Position numbers and translations under genes: made by a program. Under the pieces are notes generated by a model, which saw only the letters and a list, made by a program, of their open reading frames with translations, was not told where the DNA came from and searched no databases. Positions 26,231-35,128 of a stretch of 64,000 nt of DNA are shown in pieces. The stretch is taken from positions 682,001 through 746,000 of the forward strand of contig NZ_JBHLUA010000012.1 of assembly GCF_042433895.1 (NCBI RefSeq), written 5' to 3'. Numbering within the stretch: position 1 is the first letter of the stretch; the number at the start of each line of letters is the position of its first letter. Origin of the DNA: Mesonia maritima. GTDB lineage: Bacteria > Bacteroidota > Bacteroidia > Flavobacteriales > Flavobacteriaceae.

Positions 26231-27766
26231 ATGAACATAAACAAGGCAGTGAAATTTTTTGCAATTGCACTAATTGCAATAATTTCTTTCACCTCGTGTG
26301 AAGATGATTTTAGTGAAGTAGGAAGTAATATTGTTAGCAATAATAATTTTAATGCACGCTTGTTTGAGAAAGTCGAACTTGATGCCTACAGCAGAAAAAT
26401 AAATAGAATTCAGACCAACCGTTTGCCAGGTCATAATCTTGGCGTTTTTAACGACCCTGTTTACGGAAAAACCACCGCAAATATTTTAACGCAATTAAGT
26501 TTAGAGCAAACCAATCCCGATTTTGGTGATGATGCGCAATTAGACAGCGTTATTTTAACCATTCCGTATTTTGCAACAGCATTATCACAAAGCCAAGAAG
26601 GAATTGAATATGAATTAGATTCAATTTTTGGAAATGACCCAATTAACTTCTCCATCTACGAATCTAATTATTCGTTAAGAAGTACAGATCCGAGTAATAA
26701 TTATGAAACACAGTTTTATTATTCAGATCAAATGGATCAATTTGAATCTTTTATAGAAACTACACCACTTGTTGAGGTTAATAATTTTAGACCTTCAGCA
26801 AAAGAAGTGATTACATATGAGTTGAATGATGATGAAATCGATACCATTCGTTCAAGTCCACGACTTCGTATTGCATTACCTACAGAGTTTTTTCAAGAAA
26901 AGATTATAAATCGTTCTGGAACTGCACTGTTATTAAGTCAAGAGAATTTCAGAAATTATTTTAGAGGGCTTTATTTTAAAACCGATGAAAATATTCAGCA
27001 AGGCTTAGGAATTTTATTAAATTTAAATTCACCTTCTTCAGAAAATCAAAGTTTAGAAAATAGAGCCAATATTGCATTATATTACAAAACCACTATTCAG
27101 GATATAAATGGTGAAGAAAATGAATTAAGGAGCACATATCGATTAAGTTTTTCGCCAAATATTGTGAATGTTTACAATAATGAATATGAGGAGTTACCCT
27201 CTGAGGAAAATTTATACGTCAAAGGAGGTGAAGGTTCGCTTGCTGTTATCGATTTATTCACCAATCAACAACAATTAGATTCTATTCGCGATTTAAATTG
27301 GTTGGTAAATGAAGCCAACCTAACGTTTTATGTGGAAGAAAATATAGTTCCTGAAGGAAATCACGAACCGGAACGATTATTTATCTACGATGTGAAAAAC
27401 GGTAGAGTGTTAGACGATTTTGTTAACGATATAAGCGCGACTGAAAACGGAACAACTTCCCGACTCAATCATTTAGGGAAATTATCTACCGATAAAAATG
27501 GTAACCGATATTATAAGTTAAGAATTACCGATTACATCAATAATATTATCAATAAAGATTCAACTAATACCAGATTAGCAGTGGTGGCTTCTCAAAATGT
27601 TAATATTGCGAGTCAGATAAATGTTGAAGTAGAGGATGAAGAGAATATTGAAGTAGCTCCTTCTTCAGCTGCTATTTCCCAAGAAGGAACTGTGTTATAC
27701 GATACAAATACCCCCAATAATACAAAACGATTAAAGTTGAATATTTTTTATACTGAACCAGAATAA
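26231..27766 (+). CDS. DUF4270 family lipoprotein
   Basis: A 511-residue lipoprotein with signal peptide and lipobox SFTSC (Cys about 23), then acidic EDDFSEVGSNIV. The DUF4270 family is restricted to Bacteroidetes and has no settled function. Blocks such as HNLGVFNDPVYGKTTANILTQLSL, LDSVILTIPYF and WLVNEANLTFYVEEN mark it. Most of the protein is predicted beta structure. The ATG at 26231 is preferred; another in-frame ATG at 26210 would overlap the previous gene by 20 bases. The stop is 2 bases before glmS, so both are likely on one mRNA with the half glycogen synthase gene. Confidence 0.88.
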   Translation: MNINKAVKFFAIALIAIISFTSCEDDFSEVGSNIVSNNNFNARLFEKVELDAYSRKINRIQTNRLPGHNLGVFNDPVYGKTTANILTQLSLEQTNPDFGDDAQLDSVILTIPYFATALSQSQEGIEYELDSIFGNDPINFSIYESNYSLRSTDPSNNYETQFYYSDQMDQFESFIETTPLVEVNNFRPSAKEVITYELNDDEIDTIRSSPRLRIALPTEFFQEKIINRSGTALLLSQENFRNYFRGLYFKTDENIQQGLGILLNLNSPSSENQSLENRANIALYYKTTIQDINGEENELRSTYRLSFSPNIVNVYNNEYEELPSEENLYVKGGEGSLAVIDLFTNQQQLDSIRDLNWLVNEANLTFYVEENIVPEGNHEPERLFIYDVKNGRVLDDFVNDISATENGTTSRLNHLGKLSTDKNGNRYYKLRITDYINNIINKDSTNTRLAVVASQNVNIASQINVEVEDEENIEVAPSSAAISQEGTVLYDTNTPNNTKRLKLNIFYTEPE

Positions 27767-27768
27767 TT

Positions 27769-29616
27769 ATGTGTGGAATTGTAGGATATATTGGGCATAG
27801 AGACGCTTATCCCATCATTTTAAAAGGTTTACAACGTTTAGAATATAGAGGTTACGACAGTGCTGGGATTGCACTTTATGACGGAAAAGAACTGAACATC
27901 AGTAAAACTAAAGGAAAAGTAAAAGATCTTAAAACGCGTTTAGAAAACGAAATATCTACCAAAGGAAAAGTAGGGATTGGTCATACGCGTTGGGCAACGC
28001 ACGGCGTTCCTAATGATGTAAATTCTCATCCACATTATTCTAATTCTGGAAATCTTGTTATTATTCATAACGGAATTATAGAAAATTATGGAACAATTAA
28101 AAAGGAATTAATTCAACGTGGTTATACGTTTACTTCAGAAACCGATACAGAAGTATTGGTTAATTTAATTGAAGACGTAAAAAAACAAGAAGACGTTAAA
28201 TTAGGTAAAGCTGTTCAAATCGCTTTAAATCAAACTGTTGGCGCTTATGCTATTGCCGTTTTCGATAAAACAAAACCCGATGAAATTGTTGTAGCTCGAT
28301 TAGGAAGTCCATTAGCTATAGGAATAGGTGATGATGAATTTTTTATAGCCTCAGACGCTTCGCCTTTCATTGAATATACTACAGATGCTATTTATTTGGA
28401 AGATGGAGAAATGGCTGTCGTTCGCAGAGGGAAAGATGTAAAAGTTAGAGAAATTCAGAATGATAAATTAGTTGCGCCCTATATTCAAAAACTACAATTG
28501 AATTTAGAACAGATCGAAAAAAACGGATTCGATCACTTTATGCTGAAGGAAATTTATGAGCAACCAAAAGCCATTACCGATACCTATCGCGGAAGAATGT
28601 TGGTAGAGCAAGGTCTCATAAAAATGGCGGGAGTCGATGATAATTTAGAAAAATTCTTAAACGCCAAGCGAATTGTCATTGTAGCTTGCGGAACTTCTTG
28701 GCACGCCGGTTTAGTGGCAGAATATATTTTTGAAGATTTAGCAAGAATTCCTGTTGAAGTTGAATACGCTTCAGAATTCAGGTATCGAAATCCTGTAATC
28801 GACAAAGATGATGTTCTAATTGCGATTTCTCAATCTGGTGAAACTGCAGATACAATGGCGGCTATCAAGTTAGCAAAGCAAAAAGGCGCGTTTGTTTTTG
28901 GGGTTTGTAACGTGGTAGGTTCTTCAATTTCTCGAGAAACTCATGCGGGAGCTTATACGCACGCCGGTCCAGAAATTGGTGTGGCTTCCACAAAAGCATT
29001 CACTACGCAAATTACAGTATTAAGTTTAATTGCTTTAAAATTAGCAAAAGCAAAAGGAACTATAAATAATACCGATTTTCATTATTACTTACAGGAATTA
29101 GAAATTATTCCCGATAAAATCACAAAAGCTTTAGAGTCTAATGAACATATTAAAGCTGTAGCTGAAAAATATAAAGAATCGGCAAACTTTTTATATTTAG
29201 GAAGAGGTTTCAATTTCCCGGTTGCTTTAGAAGGCGCTTTAAAATTGAAAGAGATTTCCTATATTCATGCTGAAGGTTACCCGGCAGCAGAAATGAAACA
29301 CGGTCCTATTGCTTTAATCGATGAACAAATGCCGGTAGTTGTTATTGCTACTAAAAAGGGACATTACGATAAAGTAGTCAGTAATATTCAGGAAATAAAA
29401 TCACGTAAAGGAAAAATTATCGGTATTGTAACCGAAGGAGATGAAAATGTTCGGGAACTAGCAGATTATGTAATTGAAATTCCAGATAGTACTGAAGCGT
29501 TTACACCGCTATTAACTACAATTCCTTTACAGTTACTTTCTTACCATATCGCTGTGATGTTAGGGAAAAATGTAGATCAGCCTCGAAACTTAGCGAAATC
29601 AGTGACGGTAGAATAA
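27769..29616 (+). CDS. glmS: Glutamine--fructose-6-phosphate aminotransferase
   Basis: Makes glucosamine 6-phosphate from fructose 6-phosphate and glutamine, the entry to UDP-GlcNAc, peptidoglycan and LPS. It is 615 residues with the N-terminal nucleophile Cys2 in MCGIVGYIG, the glutaminase block HTRWATHGVPNDVNSHPH, and two SIS sugar-isomerase domains (about 290-425 with ISQSGETADTMAA, and about 455-600 with LGRGFNFPVALEGALKLKEISYIHAEGYPAAEMKHGP). The C-terminus is the expected PRNLAKSVTVE. No glmS ribozyme is seen upstream, as expected outside Firmicutes. Confidence 0.98.
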   Translation: MCGIVGYIGHRDAYPIILKGLQRLEYRGYDSAGIALYDGKELNISKTKGKVKDLKTRLENEISTKGKVGIGHTRWATHGVPNDVNSHPHYSNSGNLVIIHNGIIENYGTIKKELIQRGYTFTSETDTEVLVNLIEDVKKQEDVKLGKAVQIALNQTVGAYAIAVFDKTKPDEIVVARLGSPLAIGIGDDEFFIASDASPFIEYTTDAIYLEDGEMAVVRRGKDVKVREIQNDKLVAPYIQKLQLNLEQIEKNGFDHFMLKEIYEQPKAITDTYRGRMLVEQGLIKMAGVDDNLEKFLNAKRIVIVACGTSWHAGLVAEYIFEDLARIPVEVEYASEFRYRNPVIDKDDVLIAISQSGETADTMAAIKLAKQKGAFVFGVCNVVGSSISRETHAGAYTHAGPEIGVASTKAFTTQITVLSLIALKLAKAKGTINNTDFHYYLQELEIIPDKITKALESNEHIKAVAEKYKESANFLYLGRGFNFPVALEGALKLKEISYIHAEGYPAAEMKHGPIALIDEQMPVVVIATKKGHYDKVVSNIQEIKSRKGKIIGIVTEGDENVRELADYVIEIPDSTEAFTPLLTTIPLQLLSYHIAVMLGKNVDQPRNLAKSVTVE

Positions 29617-29674
29617 TTTTTTCAGAACAAATTAATTTTCGAAAATACAGGTATAAGATATCATAAAATTTAGC

Positions 29675-29682
29675 TATCTTTG
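29675..29682 (+). promoter_or_regulatory. Candidate -7 box for atpD
   Basis: TATCTTTG is a perfect TAnnTTTG match, giving a leader of about 55 bases before the atpD ATG. That leader contains AATGC and GCATT arms (29691-29695 and 29713-29717) that could form a small hairpin. Confidence 0.45.
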
Positions 29683-29742
29683 CAGCCGGAAAATGCAAAG
29701 ACATTTTTTCGCATTACAAACTATAAATTAAAGAATTAGATA

Positions 29743-31254
29743 ATGTCTAAAGTTACAGGTAAAGTTGCTCAAATTATCGGTCCTGTTGTTGACGTTGAGT
29801 TTAACACAGAGAACGCTGAATTACCAAAGATTTACGATTCCTTAGAAATTACAAAGAAAGACGGATCAAAATTAGTTCTTGAAGTTCAAACACATATTGG
29901 TGAAAATACCGTGAGAACAATTGCTATGGATTCTGCCGACGGACTAAGTCGTGGAACAGAAGTAATTGCAACCGGAAACCCAATTCAAATGCCAATCGGA
30001 GACGATGTTTACGGACGTCTTTTCAATGTAACTGGAGACGCTATCGATGGTATGGGAGAATTACCAAAAACCGGAAAAGACGGAATGTCTATTCACCGTG
30101 AAGCTCCAAAATTCGAAGATCTTTCAGTTTCAACTGAAGTTTTATTTACCGGTATTAAGGTAATCGATTTGATCGAGCCTTATGCAAAAGGTGGTAAAAT
30201 TGGACTTTTTGGTGGTGCTGGTGTTGGTAAAACTGTACTTATTCAAGAGTTAATTAATAATATTGCAAAAGGTCACGGTGGACTTTCAGTATTTGCTGGA
30301 GTTGGAGAACGTACACGTGAAGGAAATGACCTTTTGAGAGAGATGCTTGAGTCTGGTATTATTAAATACGGAGATGACTTTATGCATTCTATGGAAGAAG
30401 GAGGATGGGATCTACAAAAGGTAGATAAAAACGCAATGAAAGAATCGAAAGCAACTTTCGTATTCGGACAGATGAATGAACCGCCTGGAGCACGTGCTCG
30501 TGTGGCGCTCTCAGGATTAACAATTGCAGAATATTTCCGTGATGGAGCAGGAGATGGTCAAGGAAAAGATGTACTTTTCTTTGTTGATAATATTTTCCGT
30601 TTTACACAGGCAGGTTCAGAGGTTTCGGCTCTTTTAGGTCGTATGCCATCTGCGGTAGGTTACCAACCAACATTAGCAACAGAAATGGGTGCAATGCAGG
30701 AACGTATTACTTCAACTAAAAAAGGATCAATTACATCGGTTCAGGCGGTTTATGTACCGGCAGATGATTTAACTGACCCGGCACCGGCAACAACTTTTGC
30801 CCACTTAGATGCTACAACGGTATTGTCTCGTAAAATTGCTGAACTTGGTATTTACCCTGCTGTAGATCCATTAGAATCTTCATCAAGAATTTTAACAGCA
30901 GATATTTTAGGAGCCGATCATTATAATTGTGCACAACGTGTAAAAGAGTTATTACAACGTTATAAAGAATTACAAGATATTATTGCAATTCTTGGTATGG
31001 AAGAATTATCTGAAGAAGATAAATTAGCGGTTGGTAGAGCTAGACGTGTACAACGTTTCTTATCACAACCTTTCCACGTAGCAGAACAGTTTACAGGTCT
31101 TAAAGGAGTATTGGTAGATATTAAAGATACAATTAAAGGATTTAATATGATTATGGATGGTGAATTAGATCATCTTCCAGAAGCTGCATTTAACTTGAAA
31201 GGTAGTATCGATGATGCTATTGAAGCAGGTGAAAAAATGTTAGCTGAATCGTAA
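29743..31254 (+). CDS. atpD: ATP synthase F1 subunit beta
   Basis: The catalytic subunit of F1, making ATP at the inner membrane. The 503-residue protein shows the P-loop GGAGVGKTVLI, the VGERTREGNDL block with catalytic Glu, the ALSGLTIAEYFRD segment, the Walker B VLFFVDNIFRFTQAGSEVSALLGRMPSAVGYQPTL region, and the adenine pocket YPAVDPLESSSR. It is paired only with atpC; the alpha, gamma, delta and Fo genes are not in this window, the usual arrangement in Bacteroidetes. Codon use looks more selected than in neighbouring genes, as expected for a highly expressed protein. Confidence 0.99.
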   Translation: MSKVTGKVAQIIGPVVDVEFNTENAELPKIYDSLEITKKDGSKLVLEVQTHIGENTVRTIAMDSADGLSRGTEVIATGNPIQMPIGDDVYGRLFNVTGDAIDGMGELPKTGKDGMSIHREAPKFEDLSVSTEVLFTGIKVIDLIEPYAKGGKIGLFGGAGVGKTVLIQELINNIAKGHGGLSVFAGVGERTREGNDLLREMLESGIIKYGDDFMHSMEEGGWDLQKVDKNAMKESKATFVFGQMNEPPGARARVALSGLTIAEYFRDGAGDGQGKDVLFFVDNIFRFTQAGSEVSALLGRMPSAVGYQPTLATEMGAMQERITSTKKGSITSVQAVYVPADDLTDPAPATTFAHLDATTVLSRKIAELGIYPAVDPLESSSRILTADILGADHYNCAQRVKELLQRYKELQDIIAILGMEELSEEDKLAVGRARRVQRFLSQPFHVAEQFTGLKGVLVDIKDTIKGFNMIMDGELDHLPEAAFNLKGSIDDAIEAGEKMLAES

Positions 31255-31294
31255 ATTAGTTAGCAGTACATTCAGTTTTGGTCTCTTTGACTTT

Positions 31295-31322
31295 ATACTG
31301 TAAACTGCAAACTGCAAACTAA
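31295..31322 (+). repeat. Short tandem heptamer between atpD and atpC
   Basis: The 7-base unit AAACTGC occurs twice in full (31302-31308 and 31309-31315), flanked by partial copies. It lies in the 74-base atpD-atpC spacer, and its role is unknown. Confidence 0.5.
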
Positions 31323-31328
31323 AAAACT

Positions 31329-31607
31329 ATGTATTTAGAAATTGTAACTCCAGAAAAAGTATTATTAAGTGCTGAAGTAGTTTCGGTGACTGTTCCGGGA
31401 GTAGAAGGAGAATTTCAGATGCTAAATAATCACGAACCGATTGTTTCTGTTTTAGAAGAAGGTGATGTGAAAATTGAAGGAAGCTTTACTATTGAAGAAG
31501 ATGTTCAAAATCAGTTTACAAAACAAGCTGATAACAAATATCACTTACACATAAAAGGTGGCGTTCTGGAAATGAAAAACAATAAAGCGGTTATTTTAGC
31601 AGATTAA
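31329..31607 (+). CDS. atpC: ATP synthase F1 subunit epsilon
   Basis: The small stalk subunit that couples rotation to catalysis. At 92 residues it contains only the N-terminal beta-sandwich (MYLEIVTPEKVLLSAEVVSVTVPG, GEFQMLNNHEPIVSVL, LHIKGGVLEMKNNKAVILAD). The C-terminal helical hairpin, which inhibits ATP hydrolysis in E. coli, is missing. Short forms are normal in Bacteroidetes, so this is not a truncation. It follows atpD and ends just before a strong terminator. Confidence 0.95.
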   Translation: MYLEIVTPEKVLLSAEVVSVTVPGVEGEFQMLNNHEPIVSVLEEGDVKIEGSFTIEEDVQNQFTKQADNKYHLHIKGGVLEMKNNKAVILAD

Positions 31608-31627
31608 TTTTTCTAAAAAAATAATAT

Positions 31628-31663
31628 AAAAAAGCGCATTCTTACAAAAGAATGCGCTTTTTT
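31628..31663. terminator. Bidirectional terminator after atpC
   Basis: A 16-base stem (31628-31643 with 31648-31663, core AAGCGCATTCTT) with a 4-base loop and A/T tracts on both sides. On the right it overlaps the stop codon of the convergent lipoprotein gene. Confidence 0.9.
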
Positions 31664-32570
31664 AGTAATAATCATACGTTATAGTATACTTCACAACAGT
31701 TGAATTATTATAATATACTGCTTCTAATGGGAAATTATCATCGTTATAACTGTATTCTACTATATAGGTTGGTGGACCAGGTTTCAAGTCTTCTGTTTTT
31801 TCAGAAACATTATAAGGGCTTATGCATACCAAATCGGATATAATAAGTTCTCTCAAGTATCTATTTGAAATAGAAATATCTTTATCTATAACCAAACCAA
31901 TTTCATCAAATAACTTGTAGAAAGGATTTTTGTTATCATCAAATTCAAAATAATCTATATAAACTATCCAATCAGTATTTTCGGGATATGTTTTCAATTT
32001 TTCTATTTTATTATTTTCATCGTAAAAAATATTAGTAACTGGAATCATACCAGTGGATTGAATGCGACTAACTAAGCCGTCACTGTTATAGGCATAACCC
32101 CAATTGAAACCATAATCCCAAGTTTCTATTTCCTTTAAGCTGTTATTGGAACGATAAAAATGCATTATGGAATCTTCTTGATTATTAAAATTATTTTGAT
32201 TATCAAAATCTACAGAAGAAGAATTATTAGAGTTTGAGTTATACTTAATAGTTTTACTTATTTTATCAAAACTGTTATACTCAAATGAATAATATGTAAT
32301 TTCTCCAGCTTCGTCTTTATAAGCTAACTTATCAATTTGATTGTTTTCATAATTAAAATAGAAAGTGTGTAGATTGCCATTTACATCAATAGTAAAAGTT
32401 TTTAGTGAATTAGGAGCAGGAGGCTCATCATTTGAATCATCATTATTGTCATCATTCTTAGGTTGATCTATACTTTCTTCTTCAATAACTTCGATATTTT
32501 CATCTTTACTACACGAAAATAAAATTAAAGAGGTAAGTAATAATAGTATAGAAAAATATCTTGATGTCAT
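31662..32570 (-). CDS. Lipoprotein with YD-repeat-like C-terminal part
   Basis: A 302-residue lipoprotein. Lipobox LFSC (Cys about 20), then a very acidic linker (about 22-55, rich in Asp, Asn and Glu). The body has short repeated strands of the pattern FxYNxxNxIxKL (FNYENNQIDKLAYKD, FEYNSFDKISKTIKY, YAYNSDGLVSRIQS, NIFYDENNKIEKLKT), much like YD/RHS-type or DUF4595 repeats. These suggest an extended beta structure on the cell surface. Base composition is very AT-rich. No function is recognised. Confidence 0.75.
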   Translation of the reverse strand: MTSRYFSILLLLTSLILFSCSKDENIEVIEEESIDQPKNDDNNDDSNDEPPAPNSLKTFTIDVNGNLHTFYFNYENNQIDKLAYKDEAGEITYYSFEYNSFDKISKTIKYNSNSNNSSSVDFDNQNNFNNQEDSIMHFYRSNNSLKEIETWDYGFNWGYAYNSDGLVSRIQSTGMIPVTNIFYDENNKIEKLKTYPENTDWIVYIDYFEFDDNKNPFYKLFDEIGLVIDKDISISNRYLRELIISDLVCISPYNVSEKTEDLKPGPPTYIVEYSYNDDNFPLEAVYYNNSTVVKYTITYDYY

Positions 32571-32657
32571 AATATATTTTGATTACATATTAAATATAAC
32601 AAATTTTTTATGAATTAGTAAACCAAACTCTTAAGAATATTAAATTTACTTAAATTA

Positions 32658-33413
32658 TTATTTAATTACTCTATAAATAATACGATTTATCTCTTTTTTC
32701 GAAAAGCCAATACCATATTCGTTTTCCAAATAGTTTAATGTTTCATTCAAATCATTTTTCATTTCTACTTCTAAATTATACCTTTTATTACTTGAATCAA
32801 TGTATTCAAAACGTTGGTTGTAAATATCTTGAAGTTGTTTGGCGAGAACTTTTAGAGAGACATTTTTAAAAGTGATATTATTTTCAACTTGTTTAGTACT
32901 TGACTTTATGGAGCTAGATTTGTCTTTATGAATAGCTTTAAGTTTTGTTGGCTCGATAATACTTAACCTAAAGATTTCTACATTTTTCTCAGTAGGAATT
33001 ATTTTTAACTTATAATAATCCAATAGTTTATTTAAAATAAGCTTATTATTTTCTAAAGTAATTTTTCCGTTATAATATATATTAAAGAAATTTCCATAAG
33101 TGGTGTCGGCTTCAATATTGATATTTATTTCATCAATTTCGGTTAAGGCTGAAATAACTCTTTTCAGTTTTCCTGCATTTATTTGAAAACCTGTTTCAGA
33201 ATTACTGGAGTAGGTGTAATAATTTGAACATTGTATTTCATTTTCAGGATTTAATTTTAGACAAGATTCTTCAATTTTAAAATTATAGTTTTTCTCATTC
33301 TGTTCAACAATCAGTTTACTCTTTCCTTTTTTTACCGCTTGATTACAAGAAATCGTAGTGAAAATTATAAGTAAACTCAGAAAAAATATAAATGGATATT
33401 GGATTTTTTTCAT
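32658..33413 (-). CDS. Lipoprotein with STN/DUF3738-like repeats
   Basis: A 251-residue lipoprotein, lipobox TISC (Cys about 23). Two segments (about 70-150 and 175-250) have the beta-alpha-beta layout of secretin/TonB short N-terminal or DUF3738 domains. The second reads ITFKNVSLKVLAKQLQDIY, then a strand pair, then LNETLNYLENEYGIGF and a final strand. STN domains usually receive signals from TonB receptors or anti-sigma factors, but no sigma factor or anti-sigma gene is nearby. The domain match was made by eye and is tentative. It has its own 87-base upstream spacer. Confidence 0.65.
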   Translation of the reverse strand: MKKIQYPFIFFLSLLIIFTTISCNQAVKKGKSKLIVEQNEKNYNFKIEESCLKLNPENEIQCSNYYTYSSNSETGFQINAGKLKRVISALTEIDEININIEADTTYGNFFNIYYNGKITLENNKLILNKLLDYYKLKIIPTEKNVEIFRLSIIEPTKLKAIHKDKSSSIKSSTKQVENNITFKNVSLKVLAKQLQDIYNQRFEYIDSSNKRYNLEVEMKNDLNETLNYLENEYGIGFSKKEINRIIYRVIK

Positions 33414-33432
33414 CGAAATAATTTTTAAATAA

Positions 33433-34377
33433 CTACAACTTCTCTTTTAAATTCTGTACAAATTTTTTTAAGGCTTTTGGAGCGTTAAAACGGTAGCCGA
33501 CAATAAATGAAATATAACGCGTGGTATCGTTGGCAATTACGTTGGCGCTATTTGGTCTTTTCTGTAAAGTACCTTTAGAAATAATTCCGCCGTAAAACGT
33601 ATCGGTATGATAACCTAACGAAAGATCGACGGTGCTGGTCGTTAATAAACTTGTAATATTATTTCCTTCAGCTAAGGTTTGCGTCATTCCCAAACCAACA
33701 GAAAGTCCGCCAGAAACTAGAAAATGATCCTCGATAACCCAATTATAATAATACGCCGGAGCGATCGCAATATTAATAACTTTCGATTTTGTATTATACG
33801 GTAATTCATCTATATTTTGAAGCGAAGTGTAATTGTAAAGCAGTGACGGAATTAAACTTCCCGCATTTTGAAGCTGTCGCTGATTTCCGAAATAGCGCGC
33901 CCGATAAGAAAAATTCGGATTAAAAATATACGATGATTTTCCGCCAATTTTAAAACTTTTCACATCAGGAATATAAACTTCAGGAGAAGTTTTAGGGTAA
34001 AGCGTCATTCCTTTTTGGTAGAATACTTGCAATTCATGAATCCATTGTCCCGGCATAAGCGCGGTGGAAAATGAATACAAGGTAGACTCTTTATTATCTT
34101 TATTTTCCGTAAAAAAGCGCGGCGCAAAACTAAAGCCGAAACTTAAAATGTCATAATTGGCAGAAAAACCCAGCGAAGTTTTTCTATTCGGAATTAAATC
34201 TAAGCGATCGTCTTTTGTTTCGTTGTAAAGTTCAAATTCATTCGATCTGCTGAGCGTAAAAATATCGACCGATAATTTTTTAGGATAAACCTTATAAGCC
34301 GCTTGAGGGATGGTGTCGGTTTGTGCAATACAAAAGCTCGTCAATAAAAAGATTGTAACCGAAAAAAATTGTTTCAT
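33433..34377 (-). CDS. DUF4421-like outer-membrane protein
   Basis: A 314-residue exported protein (signal peptide ending SFCIAQ, 1-19) with alternating strands typical of an outer-membrane beta-barrel. Blocks such as LSVDIFTLSRSNEFELYNE, LGFSANYDILSFGFSFAPRFF, KSFKIGGKSSYIFNPNFSYRARYFGNQRQLQNAGSLIP and YISFIVGYRFNAPK fit the DUF4421 family of Bacteroidetes. No role has been assigned to that family as far as I know. It is 19 bases before the STN-like lipoprotein gene, so they may be cotranscribed. Confidence 0.78.
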   Translation of the reverse strand: MKQFFSVTIFLLTSFCIAQTDTIPQAAYKVYPKKLSVDIFTLSRSNEFELYNETKDDRLDLIPNRKTSLGFSANYDILSFGFSFAPRFFTENKDNKESTLYSFSTALMPGQWIHELQVFYQKGMTLYPKTSPEVYIPDVKSFKIGGKSSYIFNPNFSYRARYFGNQRQLQNAGSLIPSLLYNYTSLQNIDELPYNTKSKVINIAIAPAYYYNWVIEDHFLVSGGLSVGLGMTQTLAEGNNITSLLTTSTVDLSLGYHTDTFYGGIISKGTLQKRPNSANVIANDTTRYISFIVGYRFNAPKALKKFVQNLKEKL

Positions 34378-34411
34378 ATACTGAACTAGTAAAATTGATT
34401 ATTTTATGGTG

Positions 34412-34618
34412 TTAATCGGCGCGGTATTCTAGAATATCTCCGGGTTGGCAATCTAACACTTCGCAAATTGCCTCTAACGTTGAAAAACGTACCGCTTTTG
34501 CTTTTCCGGTTTTTAAAATGGAAAGATTGGCGCGCGTAATTCCTATTTTTTCCGCTAATTCATGCGATTTCATTTCGCGTTCTTCCATTACTTTATCGAG
34601 GTTAATGTAAATACTCAT
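34412..34618 (-). CDS. XRE-family transcriptional regulator, YozG-like
   Basis: A 68-residue single-domain DNA-binding protein. The Cro/C1 helix-turn-helix is SHELAEKIGITRANLSILKTGKAKAVRFSTLEAICEVLDCQPGDILEY; GITRANLSILKTG is the recognition unit. It is the last gene of a three-gene unit with two DUF2975 membrane proteins, 2 bases after the preceding stop. The same pairing (XRE regulator with DUF2975) is known from Bacillus YozG/YoaS. An inverted repeat over the operon promoter is a candidate autoregulatory site. Confidence 0.93.
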   Translation of the reverse strand: MSIYINLDKVMEEREMKSHELAEKIGITRANLSILKTGKAKAVRFSTLEAICEVLDCQPGDILEYRAD

Positions 34619-34620
34619 TT

Positions 34621-35127
34621 TTAAATCGTTAAATCATTTTCCTCTTTTATAGCTACCGATTCCTTTAAAATCTGACTTATTAAAATGAAGCATAAGCCGC
34701 AAATGAGCATAAAAATAAGTAAACTGGAATAACCTAACCCATAATCCGTTTTATTATTGTCAATTCTTAAATAAATAATAGCTAACGAACGGGAAATAAA
34801 ACCTAAAGTTGCACAGATTGATAAATAAATTCCTGAACGTTTAAAATATGAAACCGTTTTTAGTTGAAATATTTTTTTCTCCATAAACGCTTTTACAGCT
34901 TCACGTAAATAACCCACGCCAAAGAAAAATATTATTGAAATTGAATAATTCAAGATGGTGACAGAAACAGTTATTGGTGTTGTAGCTTCTGTTGAAGAGC
35001 CAAGTAATAGCAACCATTTAAAATCCAAATTAAATAAACTAATAAAAAACACACCGATTGCTAATAAAATTCCTAATCCTAATAAATAAAACAGGAAATC
35101 AATTAAAGTTTTTAGAATATATTTCAT
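34621..35127 (-). CDS. DUF2975 membrane protein (second copy)
   Basis: A 168-residue integral membrane protein with four hydrophobic segments (about 7-31, 52-75, 95-115, 133-158). The family signature is seen in the third quarter, around KAFMEKKIFQLKTVSYFKRSGIYLSICATLGFISRS. It is a diverged tandem copy of the gene at 35129-35683: both have a PRRVFTSKQTFYLKRIGQ- or EKKIFQLKTVSYFKRSG-type basic loop and end EEND/ELTI. Its stop is 2 bases before the XRE gene. The function of DUF2975 proteins is unknown; a sensor or anti-regulator for the XRE partner is plausible. Confidence 0.85.
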   Translation of the reverse strand: MKYILKTLIDFLFYLLGLGILLAIGVFFISLFNLDFKWLLLLGSSTEATTPITVSVTILNYSISIIFFFGVGYLREAVKAFMEKKIFQLKTVSYFKRSGIYLSICATLGFISRSLAIIYLRIDNNKTDYGLGYSSLLIFMLICGLCFILISQILKESVAIKEENDLTI

Positions 35128-35128
35128 C

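Noticed and set aside
27700..27768. Possible glmS ribozyme upstream of glmS
   Set aside because: Only 2 bases separate the DUF4270 stop from glmS, leaving no room, and no ribozyme core is seen.
31329..31607. Truncated atpC
   Set aside because: The epsilon subunit without its helical domain is the normal form in Bacteroidetes.
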